A stretch of 64,000 nt of DNA from Mesocentrotus franciscanus (Eukaryota; Echinodermata; Echinoidea; Camarodonta; Strongylocentrotidae). The translations under genes and the position numbers were made by a program. The notes below the pieces were generated by a model, which made no database searches, was not told the DNA's origin, and saw nothing but the letters and a program-made list of their open reading frames with translations. Below, one piece after another: positions 25,141 to 37,900 of this stretch. The DNA is taken from NCBI GenBank assembly GCA_037976565.1, contig CP137672.1, positions 18,934,335-18,998,334 of the forward strand, given 5' to 3'. The first letter of the stretch is position 1. Each line of letters opens with the position of its first letter.

Positions 25141-27558
25141 GAAGAAGGATTGAAAGAAAGTGCTGATGAGAGAGAGGGCGAGAAGGAGTAAGAGAGGGGC
25201 AGGGGTGGGGAATATTTGGATATAACATAAAATCAAGACAAATGAGAGTGAGCATCAATTTGTAATAGATGCAAAAAGGAAAAAATTATATCACAGATTG
25301 AAATACTCGGAGCATAAGCAAGGGGTACATACAAGAAAGCCCACACCTGAACACAAAAATGAAGTAAACTAACAAATATAATGTCTGTACATAGTTTATT
25401 AATTTATAATCAGTAGCATAAAATCATTTTAGTCTATCAACTTGTCCTTATTCCCTACACAAAAATGACAAACCTTCATCCTGTTAAGTAGAATGTTGAA
25501 TTTAAACATAGGAAGGTATGAGTATGAACATATCAGTATGCTTTATCCAAATCTTAATGTTAAATTATGAAATGGTGGTTTTACAATTAAAATCAGTCCT
25601 ACCATGGCAAGGAATAACATTCTACCATATCGGTAAAAGCTATGAAGCAACATATTTCAAAAATAGATGGTGGATAATGATGTGTATCACTTCCAAGTAT
25701 TAGTGAATGTGTGTAATTGGGTTTTTACAGACATGTATCATTCTGACATGATGATTTACATCTACTCAAAGACTTATTAATATTCATCTAGATTCATTTT
25801 TACCCTACTATGGAATTAAGGTGTCTTGGTTACGTTTCCATGAAAACCTGAACTAAATATAATTTGCAGTTCACAAGAATCAGTAAACATCTACATTGCT
25901 ATAAACCTTTTCCATACAAGCTAGTATTGTACACGCATTACAAAATATATAAATGTACTACATTTTGCTTCCAAATGTCCTAAACTTTGATATCCTATCA
26001 TCCTTTGAGCAAAATGCTGACCATGTTAAAAACAGTCACCTAATATTGAAGTCAATATCTTTTTTATTAAAGATATACATATTAGCATTAGCTATAGACA
26101 TGTTATATATATATACAATAGAAACAAATATAATTCATTTTTCTAAACACAAGTAGATCACGAAAGATATAAAAGTTACTTTTATGCTCGATTATCACCC
26201 TATACAAATAAACATTAGGCATACTGAAATTCTTAATCCATGATACACAATCAATGAAATTAAAAATGAAGCAGCTTTATTCTTGATCCAAAACAAAACC
26301 CTTTGAGTTGAGATGCAATATTCTAAATAAAAGCCATGCTAACATATTCTTATGAATGAAATGGAGGTTGTTTATGATTGAGAAACATCTAAAGTTGATG
26401 AAATTTTACTGGAAATGAAAGTATAAATTCATACTGGAATCTGCATGAATTTCAACTTTTTTTGTAGACTGTATTGGAAAGATATTGTCTGTTTGAAGCT
26501 AGAAGGGCGTTAACTCATATACTTAAGCACATAGTTAACTCCCTTTGGCTCTGAACACACACAATATATAAGCTTATTGCATGCACAAAAAATATCTCAA
26601 TGTAATCATTACATAAAAGATGAAACAATGCTGTAGTCCGAAGTCGAGCAACTGTTTATACACTTGCTGTCATCTGACACACATATATATATCAAAAGAA
26701 CAGTCCCCAAACAAATATGAAATAACACATTCCTTTCCCCGTGTCAATTCCATTTTATGCAACAATGAAATTAAAAATACATTGCAATTCTGTATCATAT
26801 ATAGAAACATAACTTTGTGATTAGAACTTCATGTATCTATAATTAATAAGCACGAAGGATTCCAAGCATTATGATCTTACTGTGTTGCTTTGGTCTCATT
26901 TATAAGTTTTTCCTTTCTTCCTTAGATTTTCTTTCCTGTGTACATTCTGGGTATAGTTTTGGTGTAATTCTACCAGCATGTACTAATTTTTAACAAAAAA
27001 GTTGCAAAAAAAGTATGAGGCCAAATCAAAATAGACCAAAAGACCAAACTGTGGTCCCAAGACCTGACGCAAGTACACCATCTCAATCTCGTCTATTTGA
27101 ATGTACGCTAACAGACCACTATTGTAATGTTTCGTATGTACCGGTGAGCAGACATTGTACACTGTAATTGTCAGTATATCAAGTAAGCATAAATAATCAA
27201 CAGCATTCTACACGTAGGTGAAAACAAGCACCAGTATAAAATAGACATCAATTACATTACAAAAATGGTCTGCTTTTCTCAATGAAAACAAAAAATATCA
27301 GTAAATAAATGAAAATTTGTATTTCTTTTTATGCTTTACTAAAAAAAGGGCCAAGCCTTTGCTGAGTCAAAACGGATTGCTGGTTGTATCTCTTACGTGG
27401 GGGACAAAAAACTGCCCATTGTTCTTGTATGCATCTCAGATGGTAAATGGCGAACATCTTGACTAAGGAGGAATTTCTTGCTATTCATCCGAGATGACTG
27501 GGGGGTGACGAGGAGCAGTGTTACATCTTTGGAATGCATCTTTTTTCTAAACAACATT
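25141..27558 (-). other. probable long VPS29 3' UTR
   Basis: No coding exon was found. A minus-strand AATAAA lies at 25400-25395, which would give a 3' UTR of about 2.2 kb ending just beside the satellite. Other minus-strand AATAAA-like sites are nearer the stop, so the real end is uncertain. A small imperfect inverted repeat (AGAAGGGCGTTAACT ... AGTTAACTCCCTTTGGCTC) is at 26500-26553. Confidence 0.35.
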
Positions 27559-30500
27559 TCAGTTCTTTTTGTATTCTATCCTTTCCACTTTGACATCGTC
27601 TCCAACAAGCTGGTAGACGTACGTGACGACCGTCGATGCCTGAATGTCCATCAGTACAAACGATGGGACGGTGTTCCTGAAAGGCGATAAGAGAGGAAGG
27701 TGGGATTAAGTGTGGGATGCACAGAGAGTGATTTGGCACTGGAAAATGGAAAGCCTACAAAGAGCTCTGGCAGATTTTAAAAAAAGCCATAACATACAAA
27801 TTGCAGCGTCAATGTCACTTGCACTTATGCAAATTTGAAAGAGCTCCCATGAATAAAGTAGATATATTTTTTTTACACTAGTGATGTGTAATGTCTTTAG
27901 AAGGTATTCCTAACTGTGGTAAATAATATACAAATGATGCATGCGAATGAGTTCTTTATAGGATCTATCCGCACTTGAGTTGAGGCTGTCTGCATCTATT
28001 GTATGAAGCCATTAGACTGAGTACGACAGGTGCATAATCAGCCTCAACAAAAGCGGATAGATAGTGGATAGTGCAATAACCTCTACGCACACTGCGGTGC
28101 ATTGCCTACTTAATAATTGTTAGATAGTACTGAAAACTATTGCATGCCTTTTCGTTAAAAAAACGTGGGATAGTCTCAGTAAATGAATCACATGTGATCG
28201 CATTTTACCAATTATTTTATTAGGATCCAGGAGTGTGTTGTATAATTTATAAAAAAAACATTAAAAAAAACAACGGGTGACTTAATGCTATTCTTCTGAT
28301 TCTTATTTTCCTCTATCCACAAACATGTATAAGGACAACAAAAACAACAACAATCACAAATGCACATTACTACTTACGCATCTAGAGCACTGTAAGCCCC
28401 TGTAGCTGAGCCAGGGTTAATGTAGAATTTGCCTTCATGTTCGTAAGCCTCAAATTTGTGGGTGTGGCCCGAGATGAGGATGTCTACGTCGAGCTGGCGC
28501 TGGACCATGGACAGGCTCTCCACATCGCCCCAGGGTATCACCTGGTGACCGTGACAGATACCCACTCGGAACTGGCCGACGGTCACTACCTTCTGCTCGG
28601 GATAAGATACCGTCTGACAATGCAAACATGAACATATCACCAAATTATTTAGTTGTACATAATCCTTTACCAGTGTTCCATCTTTTACATAATTGCCTAC
28701 TAATCACGTAATCATCATAACCTCAGAAAAATCATAAATAAATTAACTAATGAACTTACAAACCTCTAAATATTTTCCTGGTGACTACCACATCTGATCA
28801 ATAACATTTCCTAGTAAAAAGAGATCGAAAACTTACACAGGACCTGTTGATATATCTACATCTACATCTAAGGTGGTACTGGACAGGACCAATTAGTATA
28901 CACGTCCAGACTTCTGTGGCATCCTATGAGTCATCTCTCTTTTTTTCAAATTACCCTTGCCTGTCTTAAATATTGACATGACCCTGTTTCATCTTTTCGT
29001 ACCTTCATCCTAATTGTAACCATCTTATCATTATCAGCATAAATAAAGACATATATCTTTACTAAGGGGTATAGAACATCTAATATGACCGGCTTATCCC
29101 TTAGTCCAATTAATTTTGTTTCGTGGTATAAATTCAGCATGCATTATTCTTTATTGCTCATTGTTTGACCATCTTTAACATTGAGCAACCTATGGGATAT
29201 GCAATAAATGAAGCAATCGTTAAAGATTATTCAAATGTGCATTTTAATGCATGATTAAATCTAATCACCTACCTCATCAAAGTCTCCCCTGACGATGTGG
29301 ACATCACTGGCCAGAGTCTTGAGGTAGTCCTGAGACTCCTTGGTACAGAGGTTTCCTGTACATAGGATGTGCTGGATCTTCCCTGGGACCAGGAGCTTCT
29401 TGAACTTGGCAGGCAGGCCACTCTGCCGATGGGGAACGTGGAGATCTCCAAGCACTAGAACCAACTGGAAAAATAATTTAAAAAAACAATCCTTTTGAGA
29501 AGAATGAAGGAGTCTCGGTGGTGTTGGCTAAATTCAGGAAGGAACACACTGCCAGCAGAGATAGCTGCAGAATCACCAGTCAAATAACCTCAAGACAACG
29601 TTAAACAAATGAAGTTCTTGGCCCATATTCGTAAAACCTGACTAAGCTAGTAATCACATACAGAGATTTTAATACATACATGCACTTAGTTAATAACTTA
29701 GTTGATTACTGAGCCTAGTTGATAACTAGGCTTAGTAAGGCTTTACAAATGTGAGCCCTGGGCCCCATCTTATAAAGACTTGCGGTTGATCCAAGACAAT
29801 TGCAAGCCCTCCAATAAATCACAAGTTTACAGTCTCCTATTTCTTATGTATATAGTTGCGATTTCTTAATCGCAAGTGTTTATAAGATGGGGCCCTGTGG
29901 TCTGCACTACAAATGTGCTCACTCATGGGAATATAACAAATGATCAGCCTTTGGCATAACACAATGGCACAATATCAATTTTTAAAACACCTGGCTGGAC
30001 AAAGAAAGTGATTTTAGTAACGAGCAGAAGATTAACCTTGAAGCCCAACTGTAGAAATGACAGCAATTTCCAGAAGATCCATTAATTACAAAAGTAAGAA
30101 CATTTTCCTATGTACTGTCTTCATGAAAAAAATAATTCTAAAGAAAGTTAGATCACTTAGATGTACAAAGAAGCAGGGCTTAAATTAATCCAAGGCCACC
30201 AAGGCCATGGCCTTGGATGCCCTTTTGATTGGCCTCAATGCCCCTCTCATTGGCCTTGGAGATTTTTGTGCCCTTTCCAATTCTTCTCATTTGTGCTGTA
30301 ATATAGGAATGTGCCCTACAGAAAAGTGGCCTTGCCCTAAAAATATTGAAATTTAAGGCCTGAAGAAGGCATATTTTTCCTAGGTATACTAGAAAATCAA
30401 TAAGTGCTTATTCACATAATCAAGATGCTTGTGTGTGCAAAGGCATACAATGCTAAAATAAATAAAAATCATCATTATCAGAAGTACTTCTATTTGTTTA

Positions 30501-31790
30501 ACACAATTAATGAACATTGTTTCCAATTATTCTAAAACATATCTATTAGTCGGTACAACTTGAGTGACGTGCGATTCAGGTTTGTTCTCTTAGTCTTACG
30601 CTGAAAGGAACAACAATCCATCAAACTGCTAAATTTTATAAAGCAATATAAAATATATTTTCAGAAGATAAATACCAATTAACTTTGGGTACTCTACAAG
30701 TCAAGTGCATATTAGCTTGCAAATAAAGTTGATAATTTGTGGTCGATCATAACAATTTCAAAACGTTGATGAATTTCTTACCCTTAATCAGATCTTCATA
30801 TATTTTTTTAAAATACTGGTTTCTTACTTGGACCTTTCCAACTTATATATTACAAACCAAATTGATGCCAAAGAGGAATTGCCTTTAAATACTTTGTGCA
30901 GACAGTGCAGGTATGTTGCCTGCTTAATAATTTTGTAGATTTTCTCTGTTTACTTCACCTCTGGCCTCCTCGGCTCACCTCCATCTTCTTCTTCTCCTTC
31001 TTATCCCTCCTTGATCTTCTTTATCTAAACTCTGATTTTCATCAATTTGCTTCTTCCTATACATACCTCTTCCTTTTCTTCCCCTCTTTGTCTATCTCTT
31101 CCTTAACTGTTATTTCTTTTACACTCTTTTCCTCCTCCAGCTCTGCCTTCTTCTCGTAATCTAACTTCTTTCCTTTTCTTTCTAATACTTAACTTTATTC
31201 TAGGCCTAATTCTTTCTTACTCTTCTTTTTATTTTTTTTAAATTCTTTCTTCCTAGATCTATCAATTATTATCGTGTCTATCCCAGCCCTTCCCTTCTTC
31301 ATACCTAGCTTCTTCTTTTCCCCTTCTCCTAGGCTATTCTTCAAGTTCTACCTTTTTCTCCTAATCCTATTTCTAAATTTGTTTCACATTTCTTCAAATT
31401 TATCTTTTTCATTCTCCTCGACCTCATTTGCCCCTTCCATTCTCCATCTTCCTTCTCTTATTTCTTCTCCTCACTAGTTCTGTCTTTTTACTGCTTTCTT
31501 CCTTGTCCTCTCTTTCTCCTTATCATTCTTCCTCTCCCTCTTTTTTACAACCTTTGATTTCGAAGTTCGACTTCACATTCCCTCGGCAACTAATTTCACA
31601 TCTGAACAGGACACAAGAGTAATGCAGTGGGACTGTTTCAACTCTTTACACGTACAGAAAACGAACCATATTTTATCAATTCTACGGACAAAATTACAGA
31701 TGACACAATAAGATGAACGATTGATATATCATTTACAAAATTATTTCAACCACAGATTAAAATATCATTGCAAAAAGCGACAATTACCAT
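27559..31790 (-). CDS. VPS29: VPS29, retromer subunit
   Basis: VPS29 is the metallophosphoesterase-fold subunit of retromer and binds VPS35 for endosome-to-Golgi and endosome-to-surface recycling in the cytosol. Coding exons on the minus strand are 31790-31788 (ATG only), 29464-29273, 28613-28378 and 27676-27559, all with GT/AG borders. The total is 549 nt, 182 aa, the length of human VPS29. The N-terminus [14 protein letters not shown] forms only when the ATG-only exon is joined. Fold motifs are GDLH near residue 7, GNLCT, RGDFDE at the end of exon 2, GHQV and SGHTHKFEA; the end is [11 protein letters not shown]. The Phe in GDFDE replaces the catalytic His of active phosphoesterases, as known for the family, so it is probably a scaffold. 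Introns 1-3 hold only repeats. Shares a short divergent region with RAD9. Confidence 0.97.
29620..29764. mobile_element. palindromic MITE 1 in VPS29 intron 1
   Basis: GGCCCATATTCGTAAAACCT plus GACTAAGCTAG on the left pairs imperfectly with CTAGGCTTAGTAAGGCTTTA and then CAAATGTGAGCCCTGGGCC on the right. It is non-coding and abuts the next palindrome, sharing the GGGCCC junction. Confidence 0.65.
29760..29896. mobile_element. palindromic MITE 2 in VPS29 intron 1
   Basis: The left end GGGCCCCATCTTATAAAGAC continues TTGCGGTTGAT. The right end is ATCGCAAGTG then TTTATAAGATGGGGCCC, nearly perfect inverted ends. A weaker relative is at about 48545-48655 in RAD9 intron 11 (CTTTATAAAGATGGGG). Confidence 0.75.
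30173..30362. mobile_element. MITE-like element with CAGGSCTTAAATT ends
   Basis: The left end GCAGGGCTTAAATT and the right end AATTTAAGGCCTG are inverted copies. The interior repeats TGGCCTTGG and TGCCC motifs (CAAGGCCATGGCCTTGG is itself a palindrome). It is non-coding and sits in VPS29 intron 1. Confidence 0.6.
30955..31560. repeat. pyrimidine-rich tract in VPS29 intron 1
   Basis: The plus strand is rich in TTC, CTT and TCC over about 600 bp, giving Phe/Leu/Ser open frames that are not genes. As transcribed from the minus strand it is a purine-rich intron segment. Confidence 0.7.
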
Positions 31791-31993
31791 ATTTTCAAGA
31801 TGATCACGAGATGACTGCCGGAAAAAGAACTTGACCTCTGTTGACGCCCCGTCATGTAAAGTGGAAGTAGACCTCACTTGATTGGACAATTACTTAGTAT
31901 CGGTGAACTATTGACCAATCACATATCACTACACAGCCGTAACTATAAATATACCAAGGCGCTGAATGTGAAAAAGATCCCAATCCTGTAAAA
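31791..31993. promoter_or_regulatory. shared divergent promoter of VPS29 and RAD9
   Basis: Only 203 bp separate the two start codons, so both 5' UTRs and the promoter must lie here unless non-coding first exons exist elsewhere. Two CCAAT boxes occur in opposite orientation: ATTGG at 31881-31885 and CCAAT at 31915-31919. TATAAAT at 31944-31950 could serve RAD9. A GACGCCCCGTCATG palindrome-like site is at about 31842. Paired CCAAT boxes are common in bidirectional promoters, but binding is inferred. Confidence 0.75.
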
Positions 31994-34900
31994 ATGAAGT
32001 GTATAATCCCAGGAAACAATGTCAAAGGTAATGAAAATCGCGCTATTTTGTTAATTATTTGATTTATGTCGATTTCCCTTTTAGATCAATCGAGGAAATA
32101 ATCTCATTTATAAGAAAACATGCACGGTACTGTTGGAAGGGGAAAGTTTGGTGTGAAAGTGCAGTCCGAGTCATATGATTTTGTGTCATGTTACTTTTGT
32201 GCAGAAGTGAGAAGAAAAGGGGTTTTCAATTTTGAAACCTGCCTTGATGATCATTGAGCAATATGTGTGAGATATTAAGTGAAACAGTTACAGATACAAG
32301 CCAGGCATGCAATGATTGTTTTGTGGCAAGTGTGATTGTGCAATGAATTTATCCCCATTACATTAGTATACTGCATGATTGCCTTGCAAATGTCATGAAC
32401 TTCATGAGTTGATACTAGGTCTAGTACTTACTAGACCTATAATAATCTATCTAAAAAAAATGATTCGATGCCATTCAGGAGGCGCGATAAGCCGATAGCT
32501 CAGTTGAAGTTGGTACTCAGGTAGAGCAGTGGTCTCGCAATCCGGTGACCCAGGTTCGAAACCAAGTCGATGCGCTAGTGCCCTTTGGTAAGGCATTAAT
32601 CCTCATTACCAGGTCCCTCGGAGAGGACCTATAGCCGTTGGTGCTCTGGTTGCTTACTAACAAGCATTATGCTTTCTTAGCAGTCGGGTAAAATAACCAC
32701 CAACCATCATCCATTTTCCCAAAGAATCATCAAATTATGCAGATCTCGACTATTTTATTCATTATTTCATTTCATTCCATTCAAGAATCAAGTTCCCAAA
32801 CTATTTTTCCCTTTGTCATTGACCCTTTCTGTATTTTTGTTATTTCTGATCAGTTTTTGGACGAGCCATTCACTGTCTTTCTAAAGTTGGGGAAGATCTT
32901 TACATGGAACCATTGGATACAGGCGTAAGTAATCATAATTCATGCCAACCCAGAATTTGGCGGGTTTTTTAATTCAGAAGTCTGTGGACTGAACTCCTTG
33001 TTCTTCTGAAGTTGGAGGTCTGTGTCTTTAGCACCCATGCACAAAAAGGCAACATTAGATTTTAATTTGTTAAGGAGTTCTCTCCAGAATGATTTATATC
33101 CCTAAAGTTAAGTGTTAAATCCATTTTTTTTGTTGTTAAACACAGTAGTGTAAATAATGCAGGGTCTATGTTTGCTGAAGCCAGAGAAAGAGATGTCAAG
33201 AACTTCTGAATACAGAAATGTAAAAGACCTGAACTGTTCAGAAACTGTAAGACTGCCAAAGTTCAAGATTGTCTATTAAAATTAATGAGGATATTGTCTG
33301 TTGGACCCTTGCTAATAGTTTTTCTACATTTCTTCCTGAAGATTCTTAGTGAAAAATAAAGAAAGACAGCCTTTAGACCAATAATAGGCCTAAGTCGAGG
33401 TAACTATTATCTGACTTGCAGCTGTATTTTTATTTTAACCAGAATTTTGATTGATAATTCATTAATTTCATATACATCTGACATACAGGTGTAAGGGGAA
33501 ATAAATCTTTCTCTCTCTCCCCCTATCTCTCTCTCTCTTGATTATATTCTTTCAAAGAAAGACAATTTACAGATCCTGACTCATCTTCCAAAATGACAGA
33601 ACTTTTCTTTAATGCTTATATGTATATTTAATAATTTAAACAAATAAAAAAAATAATAAATTCTTTGCTAGTTGTCTTATCATATAATAGTAGGATTTTT
33701 AGGTTTTGAGTTCTCGGAAATTCTGCTATTTCTCAACTAAAGCACTATAAACGTTTGTATTCTTTCTTCATCTCTCTTGTCTCAGCTTGCTTTACGAGCG
33801 GTGAACTCTTCTCGGTCAGCTTACTCCTGTTTCCTATTCAGTCCAAGCTTCTTCCTTCGCTATGACGACCAAACAGTGACAGCATCCCAAGCTACTCAGG
33901 ATGGTGAAGAGACCACCAGATGGAGAGTCACAATGAAGGTGAAAATCTACCTCTTTTCAATTATCCTAGGCCAAGCGAACACAGTTCCAAGTTTCTAGTC
34001 CCTGTTGATTTTACTTTCTTTGTCCACATCTGTTTTGTTACTTTTTAAATCATTGTATAAAATAAAAATCTAGACAATGTGTAACAAAGAAAACTATGAA
34101 ATTGTAATTTCAAACTTGTTATCTCTATTCTTGGAGACACACCCACAGTAGAGAGGGCGTTCATTGAACTACTTATGACATGATTTAGTGCATGGAAAAA
34201 TGAAACTTATGAAACTTGTGTTGGAACTTACCCCACAGCAATTTTGTAATCTATGGCAGCCATCTTGGAAAATTTCTAGTAATACGTGTAAGAAAAGTGG
34301 AGTGTGGCTGTGTGCTATTCTTGGCTGTCTTGGCTGTCAAACTGGATTTGAATATTGACTATTTTGTTAGATTACTATGCATATTTAGGTTTTCATTACC
34401 ATTTTGTCTATGCTATATCAATTTGATGTTGTTAAATGTTTACCGTTAGGAATCATTATCTGATTTTAAGAAGAAAAATCTTTTCTTTCTTCAGTCCTGT
34501 CTAGCTGTCTTCAAATCACTGTCCAACCTCGAGAAGAATGTAGATAGATGTAACATCAGTCTTGATACAGAGGATTGCCGTCTTGTCTTTCAGCTTCATT
34601 GTAGACATGGTAAATAAGCAATTTTTCCCTTTTCATTAACATTAAGATAAAGGCATGCATTTATGCTCCCAGAAGTGTATTTGCTCAGTGAAAATATTAG
34701 GGTTAAATCCTAATCAGAATGGTTGGTTATTTTTTAATTAATTATCAATTATCAAGTACCTCAGGTGTGAAAAGGGAACTAGAGATACACATTTTACCTT
34801 TTTAGTAAAATTTTGCATTATGGTTTTTTAAAAAAATCCTTACACTTGGGATTTAAAAAAGAAAATTGTAAAAAACAAATTAATGCATTCATCTTCTGGA

Positions 34901-37900
34901 AGTTACATGTTTAGTGTTCATCTTTAGTCATCAGTGGCATCTTTAAATGTCTTATGTCCTAGGTGATTCACTTTATCATATAGAATATCTCACGTTTACA
35001 TTTTTATGAGCTTTTTAATTCCCAGATATGATGTTACTTACATTGGTGAATCTAGGAATGCAGAAACTTGAAAAGTAGGAATCTTGGAATGAAAAGTGAT
35101 ATGTTCAAAAAGCTCATTAGGACAATGTTTTTTTTTTAATCAAAATTTGGACCAATACGTATTTATTACTTAATCTTTTGTTCCATCTTGACATGCAGGT
35201 ATTGTTAAGACCTATAACCTAGTCTACCAAGAAACAGAGACACTTCAAGCAGTCTTTTCCAAAGATCTCTGCCCAAATAGGATCACTGCTCCAGCCAAGT
35301 AAGTAACAAGCACACTGCACACTATATGATATGACTGCGATCAGGTTTAGTAGAACTTGATGAAAAAAAATATTAGGTATGAAAATAGAAATGTGTAAAA
35401 TCTTCTTGATTTACTTTTTTAGTGGTCAATAAAAGTAATAAAAGTCTATATTACAGATGTAGATCTTTATGTTCATTAATATTTATTTCAAAGTTAGATC
35501 AAAGTTGGGTTGTGTTCTACAGTGAGCTGCCACTTAGATCTATCAAGAAAAAAACTCATTGAAAATTAAAAAATTGAGCATATGACAGAGAGGTTGAGTT
35601 TTATTTGGAAAGCTAAATTTCTTTGTAGAATGTAATGATGGAACGAGGACAATACTTTCAAGACCTACAATGTAACAGCACTTGATATATACATATAAAC
35701 AGTTCATGTTTTTTCTATTTTTTATTTGACATGAAAGTATAACTGTAACAGTAAAGTAAAGCATTGTTTAATACTAAAACTTGAGAAGTTGCAATTCATT
35801 TGTATATGACATGAATAGATCTGCATTTCATACACAGTGAATATGTATATTCCTCAAATTATTGCTCCTTGTAGATTGCTTGCCGAGGCAGTAGGAAGTT
35901 TTCAATCATCCCAAGAAGAAGTCACCATGACAGTCACTCCTACACAGCTGGGCTACAAGAACTATGTTGATGATGAACCAGGTAAACTCAGCTTAGAGAC
36001 ATCTAGGCAGCTACCTATACGTTGTTAGAATATTGAGTTGAATGTATCTTTAAATGCAAAAAATTATATTAAAGCACTTTAGAAAAAGTTGTTGTATCAA
36101 TCGCAACTCTATCATAAGACGGGCCCAGGTGTAACAACCACCAGAACTAATTCTTATTTTTATTGTACAGTCAAACCTGTCTTAGTGGCCACCTCTCTAT
36201 AAAGGGCACCTCTCTATATTGTCCATGTATTTTGTCTCCCTTGCAAAAGAAATGTGTGTTGCAGAACCTGTCTAGAAAGGCCACCTGTCTACAGTGGCCA
36301 CTTTGTCTGTTTCCCTTGAGTGGCCTTTATAGACAGGTTTGACTGTACTACTACACCTGTGGTATGTTTCACAAAGCCTAAGATCGATTTTAAGTTGGAC
36401 TTAACTATGGCAGGCCGTTCATGCCACTAGTTCCCCTAACCATTCCTGGCATTGGATTCTCAAGGGACGTACAAATTGTGGTCGCAAATCTACATAATTT
36501 ACCTTTTTTGATAGTTCATTATTGAAGGAAAAAATATTATCTAATGGTCTGAATTGCGAGCCTAATGGTGAGAGCAAACAGTGGCATGAACGGCCTGCCA
36601 TATTTAACCCTAATAAGGCCGGGGCCATCATGGCCCCCTCCGCGATTTTTCTGATTGCTCGGAACGCATACGGATGACGCCCGCCGCTTCATGACTTTAT
36701 TCTTTCGAGTCTTTCGCATCTTTTAACACAATTTTTTTGAAAATCGGAGCTACCGTTACAAAGTCACGTGACCTTTTGTCTTTACATGTCGGCCCGAAAA
36801 TCGCTCATTTTCGTGATTTGTGTACAAAACATATGTAAATATCATTTTTCCTAAAAGAGATAAAACATTGGTTATTTGGTCTTGTTTAAAGTTTAGGTGT
36901 TTGTTTTGGGGGTCAAAATAGTTAAATTATAGTTAGAAATGAAATAAAACAACAAAAACAATGAAATACATAAGTTAAAAAAACAATGAATTACATAAGA
37001 AATTATCAAAACAAGAGATAACATAAGAAATAACCTAGCTTTCCAAATTTTTTTCTTTTATTATTCCAAATGGTCTAACAAATATATGTAGTGGAAAAGA
37101 AAGCTTAAATATGAAGAATATATGATTTATGGGTAAAAATATGAATTTTGGACCTTATTTGCATAATTTACCATAAATATGCAAATGAGTAATTTTTCAA
37201 AAATTGAAATTGCTATAGTATTCTATACACTTCACTTGACATGCATGCAAATTTTCGCGGCGATCGGCCGTTTCACGGCCGAGATCTTAAGGGGGCCATA
37301 ATGGCCCCGGCCGTATTAAGAACTCAAATAGCCCGGCCTTATTAGGGTTAAGTCCAACTTAAAGTCGATCTTAGTCTTTGTGAAACACTCCCCTGCAGCA
37401 CCTTCTACTTTGTTTTTGTACTTCTTGTGCAGATCCAACCAAGGTGGTACACTCTGAATTGCGTCTTGTCCCTGATGAGTTTACAGAGTATCTGATCGGA
37501 GTGGATACAGAAGTCACATTCTCCCTCAGAGATCTCAGGGTTAGTACTTAACACGATATACTGGGGCCGTATTCAGTTCATTACGCAGATTAAGTTAGTA
37601 TTTTAATTAGAATTTTACCTGGCTAAGTTATATGTCTTAACTCGTATTCAGATCATATCTTAGCATTTTACTTTAATTAGCAAGTCGACTATAAGGTAAA
37701 ATACTAGCTGATAAGCATTGTGAAAAATGATGCGAAATAAGCGTCGCATTAAATGCACACTATTATAATTGTGCGCAGCAGGAAATCACGCTCTGTTTGC
37801 AATATTGTAACGATATTGCACACTGATTCTCCGTCGGGGGAGTGACGTATTGTACAGAGGAAAAGCAATATGCTTACAATATTGAACTCGATCAAATACA

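Noticed and set aside
30896..31622. Phe/Leu/Ser-rich plus-strand ORFs resembling membrane proteins
   Set aside because: They come from a pyrimidine-rich tract in VPS29 intron 1.
32488..32575. A functional tRNA gene
   Set aside because: The A and B boxes are present but the head is interrupted and followed by a SINE body, so it is a tRNA-derived SINE.
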